A stretch of 64,000 nt of DNA from Gammaproteobacteria bacterium. GTDB lineage: Bacteria; Pseudomonadota; Gammaproteobacteria; Pseudomonadales; Cellvibrionaceae. The notes under the pieces were generated by a model, which saw only the letters and a list, made by a program, of their open reading frames with translations, had not been told where the DNA came from and did no database searches. Below are positions 53,662 through 63,025 of the stretch, piece after piece; the first letter of the stretch is position 1; every line of letters begins with the position of its first letter. The translations under genes were made by a program, and so were the position numbers. The stretch covers positions 186,001 to 250,000 of the forward strand of contig SEBV01000010.1 in NCBI GenBank assembly GCA_004172865.1, given 5' to 3'.

Positions 53662-55128
53662 ATGCAATGGGAAACTGTCATTGGCTTGGAAGTTCACGTA
53701 CAACTCGCCACCAAAACTAAAATTTTCTCCGGCGCCAGCACTGCATTCGGTGCTGAGCCAAACACGCAAGCTTGTGCAATTGATTTAGCGCTGCCTGGTA
53801 CTTTGCCCGTAGCCAACGAACAAGCGTTTCGCTACGCAACCATGTTTGGTTTGGCGGTAAATGCAGAAATCGGCAAGCGCTCTGTGTTTGAACGCAAAAA
53901 TTATTTTTATCCTGACTTGCCGAAAGGTTATCAAACCACGCAGTTAGCTGAGCCAATTGTTGGCCCCGGTTTTGTGGATTTGGAATTAGAAGGCGGCCGC
54001 ACTAAACGTGTTCGCATTCACCACGCGCATTTGGAAGAAGATGCAGGAAAATCTTTGCACGAAGATTTCGCTGGCATGAGTGGAATTGACTTAAACCGCG
54101 CCGGTACTCCGTTAATTGAAGTAGTGACCGAGCCCGATATGCGCAACGCTGAAGAAGCTGTTGCCTTCGCAAAAAAATTACACTCAATCGTAACCTCGCT
54201 CGAAATTTGTGATGGCGAAATGAGCCAAGGGTCAATGCGTTTTGACGTAAATATTTCCGTGCGCCCAAAAGGCCAGGAAAAACTCGGCACACGCACCGAA
54301 ACCAAAAACTTAAACTCATTTAAGTTTATGGAAGAAGCTATTGCGCTCGAAGTTGAACGTCAAATTGATGTGCTGGAAGACGGCGGAAAAATCAAACAAG
54401 AAACTCGCCTCTATAATGGCGACACTAAAAAAGCTCGCTCTATGCGCAGTAAAGAAGACAGCAACGATTACCGCTACTTCCCCTGCCCTGATTTGTTGCC
54501 AGTAATTATCGATGATGAATATATCGAATCCGTACGCAAACAAATGCCTGAATTACCCGAAGCAAAACGCGCGCGCTTTGTTGAGCAATATGGTTTGAGC
54601 GACTACGATGCCGGCCAAATCACTATGGATAAATTTGCTGCAGCTTATTTTGAAGCTGCAGCAACTTTCTTTAAAAATACCGCTTCGCAAACTGGCGAAA
54701 CAAAACTTATTGCTAACTGGATCATGGCGGACTTGGGTGCTTATTTAAATCGCACCGAACAACGTATCGATCAATCACCAGTCACACCAGAATTGCTTTC
54801 AGGTTTAGTTGTGCGGATTAAAGACGGAACTTTGTCGAGCAAAATCGCCAAACAAGTATTTGAAGCCATAACCAACGGTGAAGGCAATGCGGATACTATT
54901 ATCGAAACCAAAGGTTTAAAACAAGTTTCTGATACTGGCGCGTTGGAAAAAATTATTGACGATATTCTTGCCGCTAACACTGCGCAAGTAGAAGGCTATC
55001 GTGCAGCAGCTGAAGACAAGCGCGCAAAAATGCTTGGCTTCTTCGTTGGCCAAGCGATGAAAGCATCGAAAGGTCAAGCGAACCCGCAAGCACTGAATGA
55101 ATTGTTAGTTAAAAAATTAAACGGCTAA
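53662..55128 (+). CDS. gatB: Asp/Glu-tRNA amidotransferase subunit GatB
   Basis: Phosphorylates the misacylated tRNA and performs the amide transfer. The 488-residue protein starts with the characteristic [24 protein letters not shown], contains [13 protein letters not shown], the kinase-like core EVVTEPDMR and [11 protein letters not shown], and ends with the YqeY-like tRNA-binding tail ([30 protein letters not shown]). Ribosome-binding site is AGAGGAG. Third gene of the operon. Confidence 0.97.
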   Translation: MQWETVIGLEVHVQLATKTKIFSGASTAFGAEPNTQACAIDLALPGTLPVANEQAFRYATMFGLAVNAEIGKRSVFERKNYFYPDLPKGYQTTQLAEPIVGPGFVDLELEGGRTKRVRIHHAHLEEDAGKSLHEDFAGMSGIDLNRAGTPLIEVVTEPDMRNAEEAVAFAKKLHSIVTSLEICDGEMSQGSMRFDVNISVRPKGQEKLGTRTETKNLNSFKFMEEAIALEVERQIDVLEDGGKIKQETRLYNGDTKKARSMRSKEDSNDYRYFPCPDLLPVIIDDEYIESVRKQMPELPEAKRARFVEQYGLSDYDAGQITMDKFAAAYFEAAATFFKNTASQTGETKLIANWIMADLGAYLNRTEQRIDQSPVTPELLSGLVVRIKDGTLSSKIAKQVFEAITNGEGNADTIIETKGLKQVSDTGALEKIIDDILAANTAQVEGYRAAAEDKRAKMLGFFVGQAMKASKGQANPQALNELLVKKLNG

Positions 55129-55179
55129 AAGCCTCCTCTCCAAAAGAGAGGAGTAAAAAAACAAAGCAGAGAATTTAAA

Positions 55180-55476
55180 ATGAGCTTACGTAAAGACAAA
55201 GAAAAAGTATTAGGCGAAATCTTCGATGAAGCACGCATCGCCACTTTTTTAGAATATCCTGCACCAGCTGGTGTTAATGCAGATTTTCATTTACTGGAAA
55301 AAGCTTATCGCGGTATGCGCGGTGAAAACTTTTCAACATTTGTGAAATTATTTGTAGAAGCCGGTAGAGATTTAAATAGCGTTGGGCAAGACGGCAAAAC
55401 TTTTTTGCAAAGTGTTAAAACTCACCGCAACGGGGAAGAATATGTAATCGCGTTGGAAGCCGCTGGCGCCAAGTAA
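55180..55476 (+). CDS. Small conserved hypothetical protein, PA4642-like
   Basis: A 98-residue soluble protein (MSLRKDKEKVLGEIFDEARIATFLEY...). From memory it resembles the Pseudomonas PA4642 family, for which I know no function: the pattern DFHLLEKAYRGMRGENFSTFVKLFVEAGRDLN followed by GQDGKTFLQSVKTHR is shared. The second half (AGRDLNSVGQDGKTFL) is ankyrin-like. It is 51 bases after gatB and is followed by a terminator, so it may be the last gene of the gatCAB transcript. Confidence 0.75.
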   Translation: MSLRKDKEKVLGEIFDEARIATFLEYPAPAGVNADFHLLEKAYRGMRGENFSTFVKLFVEAGRDLNSVGQDGKTFLQSVKTHRNGEEYVIALEAAGAK

Positions 55477-55501
55477 AATATCAAATTAAATTTACGATCC
55501 T

Positions 55502-55530
55502 AAAAGCAGCCAATTAGCTGCTTTTTTTTG
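55502..55530 (+). terminator. Intrinsic terminator after gatCAB and the small conserved gene
   Basis: AAAGCAGC and GCTGCTTT form the stem with a CAATTA loop, followed by eight T residues, 27 bases past the preceding stop. Confidence 0.92.
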
Positions 55531-55573
55531 CAAAAAAAATTTGCAGTTTTAATCTACAAATAACTTAATACAC

Positions 55574-55861
55574 CTACTTCTTTACACACAAGGCAACCAA
55601 TTTTATTACCAACGGCCGAACCGCTAAAACACAAATGAAGGCCACAGGCATTGCTAATTTGTAAGCATGTAGCACTCCCTCTAAATATTCGTTAGTTAGG
55701 TAAGTAATAGTCAGGCTATTGCTGGCCGCGGTGATAACCAGACACATCAAAAACGCCATGATCGATGACATAAAAAATGCAAACACTACCGGACTGTAAC
55801 GCATTGGTAGTTTGGATATTTTGCTAGGTCTAACTAATGCAATATTTTGATCGTGTAACAT
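55574..55861 (-). CDS. DUF2798 membrane protein
   Basis: A 95-residue membrane protein of the DUF2798 family (two membrane segments; MRYSPVVFAFFMSSIMAFLMCLVITAASNS and LHAYKLAMPVAFICVLAVRPLV). I start it at 55861 because GGGAGG lies just before that ATG; the ORF extends to 55903 without support. DUF2798 genes are often divergent from LysR regulators, as here, so the regulator probably controls it. Biochemical function unknown. Confidence 0.83.
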   Translation of the reverse strand: MLHDQNIALVRPSKISKLPMRYSPVVFAFFMSSIMAFLMCLVITAASNSLTITYLTNEYLEGVLHAYKLAMPVAFICVLAVRPLVIKLVALCVKK

Positions 55862-56000
55862 CTTTCCTCCCGGTAAGCAGCAAAATTGCTGCCTTCGATT
55901 CACACTTTATAGATGCCTAAAGACGTCGAGTAGATAGCTAGGACTTGCTTCAATACTAAGATAAACTTATCAATCATTTATAAAACTACTATGAATTGCT

Positions 56001-56924
56001 ATGGATACATTGCGCGGTATCGAAAGTTTTGTGAAAGCTGTGGAGCTAGGCAGTATTGCTGCGGCGGCCAAGCGGATGGGAATAAGTGCGGCAGCAGCGA
56101 GCCAAAATATTGCGCGATTGGAAACCTACCTTGGGGTGCGGCTACTGATTCGCACTACCCGCAGCATGGCGCTCACCGAAAGTGGCGAGATTTACTATGA
56201 AAAAGTGCGGAGTATTGTTAGTGAAATAAGCGAGGCTAATACGGCGGTTACAAGTTTGACTTCCGAGCCCCAAGGGCGACTCTGTATTGCATCCACCGCT
56301 GCGTTTGGGCGTCACGTGCTGGCGCCATTGATTCCCGAATTCAATTTATGCTTTCCGCGCATTGCAATTGAATTGATGACTACGGACCGCAACGTTGACC
56401 ATATTCAGGAAGCCGTCGATATCAGCATCCGCATCAAGCAACAACTTGAGGACGGCATGGTCGCGCGCAAAATTGCCACGATTCCAACACATTTTTGTGC
56501 GGCACCAAGTTACCTGGAACGCGCTGGCCGCCCTACTACACCCGAGGAACTTCGCCATCATGATTGCCTGGTTTTTCGTGTGCCCGTAGATGGCCGGTTT
56601 TTGCGCTGGGGATTTATACGTGATGGATTGCGTTTTGAGGCAGACGTGCGCGCCACAATGATTAGCGATGACATTGATGTGCTCGCACATTTAGCGGTGG
56701 CCGGTGGTGGTATCACTCGGTTAGCGGCATTTGTATCAAATCCTTTTATTGCCAGCGGGCAACTGGAAACATTATTTTTGCAAAATGAAAACGCGCAAGT
56801 TTCCGCAGAAATTGAACCATTAGACATTTATTTTTGTGTGCGCGACCGCCATCAATTAACATCCAAGACGCGGGCTTTTATGGAATATCTCGTGAAAGCT
56901 ATTCCCGAAGAATGGAAACGGTAA
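56001..56924 (+). CDS. LysR-family transcriptional regulator
   Basis: A 307-residue regulator: N-terminal winged helix-turn-helix (MDTLRGIESFVKAVELGSIAAAAKRMGISAAAASQNIARLETYLGVRLLIRTTR), then a periplasmic-binding-like effector domain (about 90-300). It belongs to the subgroup with the effector motif DISIRIKQQLEDGMVARKIA and GGITRLAAFVSNPFIASGQL. It faces the DUF2798 gene across 139 bases, the usual place for a LysR operator; a clear T-N11-A box was not read. The inducer is unknown. Confidence 0.93.
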   Translation: MDTLRGIESFVKAVELGSIAAAAKRMGISAAAASQNIARLETYLGVRLLIRTTRSMALTESGEIYYEKVRSIVSEISEANTAVTSLTSEPQGRLCIASTAAFGRHVLAPLIPEFNLCFPRIAIELMTTDRNVDHIQEAVDISIRIKQQLEDGMVARKIATIPTHFCAAPSYLERAGRPTTPEELRHHDCLVFRVPVDGRFLRWGFIRDGLRFEADVRATMISDDIDVLAHLAVAGGGITRLAAFVSNPFIASGQLETLFLQNENAQVSAEIEPLDIYFCVRDRHQLTSKTRAFMEYLVKAIPEEWKR

Positions 56925-56950
56925 CGAGTAAAACAAATTAATTTTGAATT

Positions 56951-57460
56951 TTATTTTTTTACAATAGCGCGATTATTGGTATCACGATTTTCGGCTATCG
57001 GTCTGTCCTCAATTACCGTGCCGACTGATTTTGCCAGGCGATCATATAAGACGACATTGACGGTAGCGGCCAAATTCATGCACCCAATAGTGGGAATATA
57101 AACAACGTGATCGCACGCATTTAAAACTTCCTGGGAAATAGAACCGTCCTCTGGACCAAAAATATAATATGCCTGATCAGGATGCTCAAAATAAATTAAA
57201 GGCGTTGCCCCTTCAATTAATTCAACAGCAACAACCTTTGCGCCTTCAGGTATAGTTTTTAATAGATCATCGGTAACTTGCAGCGGAATTTTTTCATGTG
57301 CATTTTTGGTATCGGTGAAAAATTTCCGTGCTCGATCAAATCGTTCGCCCGTATAAAAAACTTTACTCGCAGCATAACAACCAGCAGCACGCATCACCAT
57401 GCCAACATTTTCAGGACTTTTGGGATTTAGCAATCCAATATAAGCGAAAGAGTTTTTCAT
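56951..57460 (-). CDS. SpoU/TrmH-family RNA 2'-O-ribose methyltransferase
   Basis: A 169-residue SPOUT methyltransferase. The three motifs of the knot are visible: NPKSPENVGMVMRAAGCY (motif 1), YYIFGPEDGSIS (motif 2) and IPTIGCMNLAATVNVVLYDR (motif 3). It lacks the N-terminal domain of TrmH and is about the size of TrmL, but its motif 3 (GCMNLAATVN) differs from TrmL, so the target RNA is not assigned. Probably transcribed with or after the GGDEF-EAL gene's neighbours; converges on the LysR gene without an obvious terminator. Confidence 0.85.
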   Translation of the reverse strand: MKNSFAYIGLLNPKSPENVGMVMRAAGCYAASKVFYTGERFDRARKFFTDTKNAHEKIPLQVTDDLLKTIPEGAKVVAVELIEGATPLIYFEHPDQAYYIFGPEDGSISQEVLNACDHVVYIPTIGCMNLAATVNVVLYDRLAKSVGTVIEDRPIAENRDTNNRAIVKK

Positions 57461-57484
57461 AGGTATTAAACGATAGCTAAAAAA

Positions 57485-59329
57485 CTAACATGCTTCGAGG
57501 TAGCGTGTTTTAACTAATTCAACGAATTGATCAAAAGCTAATGGACGCGAAAAATAGAAACCCTGATATTGATAACATCCCAAATCCTTTAAGCACTGCA
57601 ATTCTTCTTCACACTCGACACCTTCAGCAAGAATGTTCATGTCCAGATTTTCGCCAAGCGCAATAATCATTTTTGCAATAGAACGATTCTCTGCATCTTT
57701 GTGAATATCGCGCACAAAATTTCTATCAATTTTTATCAAACTTGAAGGCAACCGACGTAAATAAGTGAGCGATGAATAACCCGTTCCAAAATCATCGATG
57801 GCGCAATCTACACCTATATCGCCGAGCTGGGAAATCAATAACATTGCATCATGAATGCGGCTGATTAACACGTTCTCAGTGATTTCAATCGTCATTTGTT
57901 TAGCATCAATACCAGACGTTTTTATGGCGCGACAAATATTCTCAAAAAAATTTTCCTGCCCTAACTGTTTCGCGCTGACATTGATGGACAATTTTTTAAA
58001 GCTATCTGGCAAGCCATTTTCTTGCAAAATTTTTAATTGGCGACAAGATTCGTGCAAAACCCAATCGCCTATCGCTAAAATAAGTTCGCTGTCTTCTGCA
58101 ATAGGAATATAAATATCCGGAGATTCTTCCAGGCGTTTTGGATTATTCCAACGCAATAATGCTTCAGCGCCAATTATTTCATCATTAGCATCGTACTGAG
58201 GCTGGTAATGAAGCATAAACTCGTTATTTTTTAGCGCATTCTTTAGCTCTGTAACGTAAACAGAGCGCATATTTAATTTTTCGGACATGCTCGCTTGATA
58301 GCGAATCGCAATGCGCTGCCGCAATGTTTTTGCTTCATACATTGCGAGGTCTGCATGTTTTATAACATCACATGACGAACCGTTTAAGGCAGGGAAAATT
58401 TCGTAGCCCATGCTACAACTTATGTTGTAAATTAAATCGCCGATTAGAAAAGGCTCTTCAACAACATCCAGAATACGAGTCGCAGTGCGATTAACAACGA
58501 GCTCTGCTGCCTGCTCGAAATCACCAAGATCAGGCAATAGAATAATAAATTCATCGCCACCAAACCTCGCAACCGTATCCTTACCGCGAGTAATTCCTTT
58601 TAAACGATTGGCAACCTCTTTTAACATTTTGTCACCAATATCGTGGCCCATCACGTCATTTATAGATTTAAATTGATTTAGATCTATAAAAATAAGCGCA
58701 CCAAACTTATTATTTTCGATGCAATAAGTGATGGATGTTTTTAGATTGTCGGTTAAGGTACGGCGATTAGAAAGCTGAGTAAGCTCATCATGAGCTGCCT
58801 GGTGAGCAATAATATCTTCCGCACTTTTACGGGCCGACATCTCTTTAAGTAAGGATTGGTGAACCAAACACGCATAACAACTTAATGCTAACTTCTTAAA
58901 AATTGGTTCAAGCGAATTTTGAATGATTGGCTCTATTTCGAGAACACGTTCAAAAACAAGCACGCCATGTTCGGGAATCGAAAAACTGTGATAAAACTTA
59001 TCGTCACTGAAAATCACTGAAACAAAATCGTGTTGGCTAATATGTTCGCTTACACATCGCGTTAAAATTTTATTCTGCGTCTCATGATGCGCCGTGTTCT
59101 GAGAAGAAACACTTATATGCTGAGAAAAAATCTGATTAGCGGTGTCACCAATAAAACGAATGGGCGACCCAGCCTGATCACTAAACAGGAATAAATATGC
59201 GCTAGTTAAATTCAAACAAGCAATAGATGCTTGCATGAATGATTGGAACATTTCGTCAAGATCCAGTCCATTACCACTGGCCATAGCAAGTTCATGCTGG
59301 ATGGAAATTATTTGCAAAGTTTTTTTCAT
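57485..59329 (-). CDS. GGDEF-EAL protein (c-di-GMP cyclase/phosphodiesterase) with N-terminal GAF-like region
   Basis: A soluble protein with both c-di-GMP modules. Residues 1-165 look like a GAF-type sensor (SAYLFLFSDQAGSPIRFIGD) without membrane segments. The GGDEF domain keeps the active-site GGDEF in VARFGGDEFIILLPD and an intact inhibitory I-site (RGKD, nine residues before). The EAL domain is complete: EALLRW, INVSAKQL, EITENVL and DDFGTGYSSL. So both activities are possible. The start at ATG 59329 is preferred over a TTG at 59356. Transcription is toward the methyltransferase gene, 24 bases downstream. Confidence 0.92.
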   Translation of the reverse strand: MKKTLQIISIQHELAMASGNGLDLDEMFQSFMQASIACLNLTSAYLFLFSDQAGSPIRFIGDTANQIFSQHISVSSQNTAHHETQNKILTRCVSEHISQHDFVSVIFSDDKFYHSFSIPEHGVLVFERVLEIEPIIQNSLEPIFKKLALSCYACLVHQSLLKEMSARKSAEDIIAHQAAHDELTQLSNRRTLTDNLKTSITYCIENNKFGALIFIDLNQFKSINDVMGHDIGDKMLKEVANRLKGITRGKDTVARFGGDEFIILLPDLGDFEQAAELVVNRTATRILDVVEEPFLIGDLIYNISCSMGYEIFPALNGSSCDVIKHADLAMYEAKTLRQRIAIRYQASMSEKLNMRSVYVTELKNALKNNEFMLHYQPQYDANDEIIGAEALLRWNNPKRLEESPDIYIPIAEDSELILAIGDWVLHESCRQLKILQENGLPDSFKKLSINVSAKQLGQENFFENICRAIKTSGIDAKQMTIEITENVLISRIHDAMLLISQLGDIGVDCAIDDFGTGYSSLTYLRRLPSSLIKIDRNFVRDIHKDAENRSIAKMIIALGENLDMNILAEGVECEEELQCLKDLGCYQYQGFYFSRPLAFDQFVELVKTRYLEAC

Positions 59330-59356
59330 AATTATTATTACAAATTCTGACAACAA

Positions 59357-59794
59357 TTGATTTATTCAATAGAGTCAATTGTACCACGTAAGTAACCGCA
59401 AGCTCTCCTATCGGCATCACAACAAAAGCAGTCAAATGAACAACGGGGCTGAGCTATTAGCATCACCTAAAAAATCAAGTGCCCACTTGACCGGAATTAT
59501 TCGGTAAATAGAGCTTATATTGGCGACAACAATAAATAATTTAATGCCATTCTTTAGATATTAATAATTGAATTTGGAACAATATATTCGACTCATTATT
59601 ATTGACTGAAACTGCCAACTAAAAAATGGCTTACTTAGCTAATATTACAGGGTATAGAGGCTCGTTCGATCCAGCTGTAGAGCTACAAGAAGCAATATTG
59701 ATATAGGTATTTTGAAGTAAAAAATTTTTTGCGGTAATGCGATAGGGAAAAGCGGGTTATCTGGAATACTCAATAAAACCACTCAAGAAAAGCT
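59357..59794. other. Intergenic region upstream of the GGDEF-EAL gene
   Basis: About 440 AT-rich bases with only tiny ORFs (the longest ATG-started one that I followed, near 59626, has 26 codons). It should contain the promoter of the GGDEF-EAL gene on the minus strand. I see no RNA structure of note outside the slyD terminator. Confidence 0.4.
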
Positions 59795-59837
59795 AAATAT
59801 CATCGAAGCTAATTACAAATTCTCTTCGATGATATTT
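59795..59837 (-). terminator. Terminator candidate of slyD
   Basis: AAATATCATCGAAG and CTTCGATGATATTT form a perfect 14-bp stem around a 15-base loop, starting 8 bases after the slyD stop. The T-run after the stem is weak. Confidence 0.7.
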
Positions 59838-59845
59838 CACATGAA

Positions 59846-60343
59846 TTAACCGTGATGATGTCCGCCAGCGCCATGCGCGTGACCGTGAGCCAACTCTTCT
59901 GCAGAAGCTTCACGCACATCAACAACTTCTATTTCAAAATTCAAAGTTTTGCCAGCTAATGGGTGATTGCTATCTATATCGACATTAAATTTTCCAACTT
60001 TTAAAACCACTGCATCCCAAGGACCATGCTGAGTATTAACCGTCACTCGCGAACCTGGTTTTAATTTGTTTTTTAGCGCAGCGTGGTTATGCAGATGCTT
60101 AATCGGTATACGCTGAACAGCGCCTTCTTTGCGTTCGCCATAGGCTTGATCTGGAGCGAGAGTCACACTTACTTTATCTCCAACAGTCTTGGATTCCAGC
60201 GGCTCTTCAAGACCAGCAAGAATATTACTGTGACCATGTAAGTATAGGGTTGGATCGCTATCGTAAGATGTCTCTAACAAAGTGCCATCAGCATCTTTTA
60301 AGTTGTAGTGAAAACTAACGACCGAATCAGCGGAAATTTGCAT
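59846..60343 (-). CDS. slyD: FKBP-type peptidyl-prolyl isomerase SlyD
   Basis: Prolyl isomerase and chaperone, also a metallochaperone for nickel. The 165-residue protein has a split FKBP domain (VVSFHYNLKDADGTLLETSYDSDPTLYLHG; LAGLEEPLESKTVGDKVSVTLAPDQAYGERKE) with the inserted IF chaperone domain (HNHAALKNKLKPGSRVTV...), and a short His-rich tail ending HGHAHGAGGHHHG, shorter than in E. coli. Lies downstream of cpoB on the same strand, 124 bases after it, with its own terminator. Confidence 0.94.
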   Translation of the reverse strand: MQISADSVVSFHYNLKDADGTLLETSYDSDPTLYLHGHSNILAGLEEPLESKTVGDKVSVTLAPDQAYGERKEGAVQRIPIKHLHNHAALKNKLKPGSRVTVNTQHGPWDAVVLKVGKFNVDIDSNHPLAGKTLNFEIEVVDVREASAEELAHGHAHGAGGHHHG

Positions 60344-60467
60344 AATCTCTCCAATATGCGCAAAAAATAAAAGCGGGAGTATGGAGATTTAAGAAAGATG
60401 AATCAACAAGAATAAAAATCCAATAACAGATTTTGTGCGCGGAATTTACTGTGCAGGTGAAAGATAA

Positions 60468-61208
60468 TTAAAAATTATCTTTCAGATATTGTTTAGCTAG
60501 ACGAGCAGAGTCCCCTACACCAGTAGCGGCATCATCTAGCAAAGGTTTAGCACGTTTTTTATCGCCCATTAAGTGATACACCTTACCAAGCTTAAATTTG
60601 GCGTCAGGTACTTTGTTACTATCGGGGAAATCTTGCAGCAGCTTTGCAAACCAATCACGGGCTTGTGGCAACTGATTTTTTAGCAGAAAAATCTCACCCA
60701 ACCAATAGCAACTGTTAGCTGCAAACTCGCCGGAGGGATATTTTTTTAAGTAATCTTTAAAAGCAACTAAAGATTGATCAACTTGGCGTTGGCGCAATAA
60801 ATCATAAGCAGCTTTATATTCATCTGCTTCGCTTGCACCATTACCAGATGAAACTGGTGAATCTATGGGCGCAGTAGTCACATCAACAGAATCACTATCT
60901 TTCGACTTTACAGAATTATTACCCGTTAAAAAAGATACGCGGCGATCGAGATCGACATAATTATCTAATTGTAGTTGCTTTAAGCGGGATATTTCGTGGC
61001 CTTGCTCTTCAACAAGCGCACGTAACTCTGAAACTTCTTGGAGGAGAGATTGAATCTGATTATAGGACTCAGTCTTTTGATCTATAGATTCTTGCGGACG
61101 ACTCACCCCAGAGCGTACGCTCTGGGGTGATGAATCAACAACTCGTACTTGTGCTTCAACAGCTGGAACCGCAATACAACATAAGAAAGCAATTACAGGT
61201 TTTAACAT
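60468..61208 (-). CDS. cpoB: Cell division coordinator CpoB (YbgF)
   Basis: Periplasmic protein that links the Tol-Pal system to PBP1B during constriction. The 246-residue protein has a signal peptide (PVIAFLCCIAVPAVEAQ), a trimerising coiled coil (LLQEVSELRALVEEQGHEISRLKQLQ, about 50-80), and TPR repeats from about 130 to the end (AAYDLLRQRQVDQSLVAFKDYLKKYPSGEFAANSCYWLGE). Codons 27-36 lie in a perfect 28-bp palindrome (separate entry). Last gene of the Tol-Pal operon, 17 bases after pal. Confidence 0.94.
   Translation of the reverse strand: MLKPVIAFLCCIAVPAVEAQVRVVDSSPQSVRSGVSRPQESIDQKTESYNQIQSLLQEVSELRALVEEQGHEISRLKQLQLDNYVDLDRRVSFLTGNNSVKSKDSDSVDVTTAPIDSPVSSGNGASEADEYKAAYDLLRQRQVDQSLVAFKDYLKKYPSGEFAANSCYWLGEIFLLKNQLPQARDWFAKLLQDFPDSNKVPDAKFKLGKVYHLMGDKKRAKPLLDDAATGVGDSARLAKQYLKDNF
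61103..61130. repeat. Perfect 28-bp palindrome inside cpoB
   Basis: The half-site TCACCCCAGAGCGT is followed directly by its exact complement, with no mismatch and no spacer, within the cpoB reading frame just after the signal peptide (residues 27-36, SSPQSVRSGV). As RNA it would form a hairpin of about 12 bp. Its purpose is unknown; a regulator site or a repeat inserted into the coding region are possibilities. Confidence 0.75.
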
Positions 61209-61225
61209 ACGAGTTCAGACTCTTA

Positions 61226-61699
61226 TTACTTGATTTCTACGCGACGGTTTTGTGAGTAAGAAGCTTCGTCATGGCCAGTAGCAACTGGACGCTCTTCACC
61301 GTAGCTTACAACTTCCAAAGAAGCTGCTTTTACGCCTTGAAGAACAAGGAAATCACGAGCTGCTTTAGCACGCTTTTCGCCCAATGCGATGTTGTATTCA
61401 CGTGAACCGCGTTCGTCAGCATGACCTTCCAAACGTACTGAAGTAGAAGAACCTTTCAATTTTTCAGCGTGAGCCAAAAGAATTGCACGAGCTTCTGGAG
61501 TCAAGTCGTATTTATCAAAGTCAAAGTAAACAACGTTCGCTACTTGTACTACAGGAGCTGGAGTTGCTTTTTCAACAACTGGCGCTGGAGCTGGAGCTGG
61601 AGCAGCAGCTTTTTTATTCTTGTCGCTGGTTGAACAGCCTACCAAGAAAGCCATAACTACGGCGAAAGTCAAACCTTGCTTAATTGCTTTAGTGATCAT
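61226..61699 (-). CDS. pal: Peptidoglycan-associated lipoprotein Pal
   Basis: Outer-membrane lipoprotein that binds peptidoglycan and TolB. Lipobox FLVGC puts the lipidated cysteine at residue 22, with a short Ala/Pro linker, then the OmpA-C domain ([35 protein letters not shown]). The NIALGEKRA and GHADERG segments carry the peptidoglycan-binding residues. 157 residues, normal for Pal. Between tolB and cpoB in the operon. Confidence 0.97.
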   Translation of the reverse strand: MITKAIKQGLTFAVVMAFLVGCSTSDKNKKAAAPAPAPAPVVEKATPAPVVQVANVVYFDFDKYDLTPEARAILLAHAEKLKGSSTSVRLEGHADERGSREYNIALGEKRAKAARDFLVLQGVKAASLEVVSYGEERPVATGHDEASYSQNRRVEIK

Positions 61700-61750
61700 G
61701 TGTGTGTAACTCCAATCAAGTTGTAGATCTATTGTGGTGAAAAGAACAGT

Positions 61751-63025
61751 TTAAAAAAATGGTGACCACGCGGGCTCACGTACATCGCCCTGCTTCGACG
61801 GTAAACGAACTTTTGTTCTTGCATCCAGAGATACTGCACCAAGGATACCTTTACCACCGACACTAGTCGCATACATTAGCATCGCGCCGTTGGGCGCTAT
61901 AGTAGGCGATTCATCGTAATTTGTCTCGGTCAAAATGCGTAAATTCCCCGATTTTAAGTCCTGTGCTGCGATCTGGTAGACATTTGTTCGCTTGTTTACC
62001 ATTACTAAGCTCTTGCCATCGGGAGAAACGCGGCCACGCGCGTTATAATCGCCGTCGAAGGTTACACGTTCTGTTACGCCGGTTGCAAGAGTTACTTTAT
62101 AAATTTGGGGTCTTACGCCGCGATCTGACGTGAAAAATATGCCGGTTCCGTCGATTGTCCAGGAAGGTTCAGTATCGATTGCGAATTGATTAGTAATTCT
62201 TGTGAAAGCCCTACTCGCTAAATCCACAGTATAAATTTCTGGATTGTCATCTTTCGAAAGAACCATTGCTAATTTTTGACCATCTGGAGACCATGCAGGC
62301 GCACCATTCAAGCCTTTGAAATTAGTAATTTGCTCTTTACGGCCTGTAGATAAAGTTTGTACATAAATGGCTGGACGATCAGTTTCGAATGACACATAGG
62401 CAACGCGCGATCCGTCAGGAGACCACACTGGAGACATAATGGGTTGCTTTGAATCCAGCAATATTCTTGAACGAGCACCGTCAAAATCTGACAACATTAA
62501 ACGGTATCTATTCGGCTTCTGGAAAGCTTCAACATAGATAATTTTTGTTGAAAATATGCCACGAATCCCAGTTAAGGTTTCATACACTTTGTCGCTGATT
62601 CTATGAGCCATATCGCGCAACTGCGAATCTACGCCGTCCACGCTCATCTTGATAAATACACGTTTTTGCTGTGCAACATCGAAAAGCTCATAACTCGCAG
62701 AATAACGACCTGCTTGTTCAGTAATTCCGCCAATTAAAATATATTCCGCATTAATCATTTTCCAGTCGCGGTAGCGTATTTCGCTTTCGCTGATAGGATA
62801 TGAAATCATTTTATCGGTTGGAATAGACTCAAACTGGCCGCTGAAATTTAAATCGTCGCGAATAATTTGGGGAATATCCTCTGACAGCTTTGCTCCAGAA
62901 TAATTAAAAGGCACGACCGCAATACGCGTGGGATTATCAACACCGTGCGAGATAGTGATGTTGGTTAACTGCGCATTCGCGTAGCTCGATAGAACAACCA
63001 TAAAAAGCAATATAAAGCGTTTCAC
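61751..63025 (-). CDS. tolB: Tol-Pal translocation protein TolB
   Basis: Periplasmic beta-propeller protein that links Pal to TolA. After a signal peptide (FILLFMVVLSSYANAQ) the D1 domain spans about residues 22-165, then a six-bladed propeller with repeated SPDGSRVAY/SPDGQKLAM motifs (PVWSPDGS, PAWSPDGQ, GRVSPDGK). 424 residues. Its start overlaps the tolA stop by four bases (ATGA), so the two are translationally coupled. Confidence 0.97.
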   Translation of the reverse strand: MKRFILLFMVVLSSYANAQLTNITISHGVDNPTRIAVVPFNYSGAKLSEDIPQIIRDDLNFSGQFESIPTDKMISYPISESEIRYRDWKMINAEYILIGGITEQAGRYSASYELFDVAQQKRVFIKMSVDGVDSQLRDMAHRISDKVYETLTGIRGIFSTKIIYVEAFQKPNRYRLMLSDFDGARSRILLDSKQPIMSPVWSPDGSRVAYVSFETDRPAIYVQTLSTGRKEQITNFKGLNGAPAWSPDGQKLAMVLSKDDNPEIYTVDLASRAFTRITNQFAIDTEPSWTIDGTGIFFTSDRGVRPQIYKVTLATGVTERVTFDGDYNARGRVSPDGKSLVMVNKRTNVYQIAAQDLKSGNLRILTETNYDESPTIAPNGAMLMYATSVGGKGILGAVSLDARTKVRLPSKQGDVREPAWSPFF

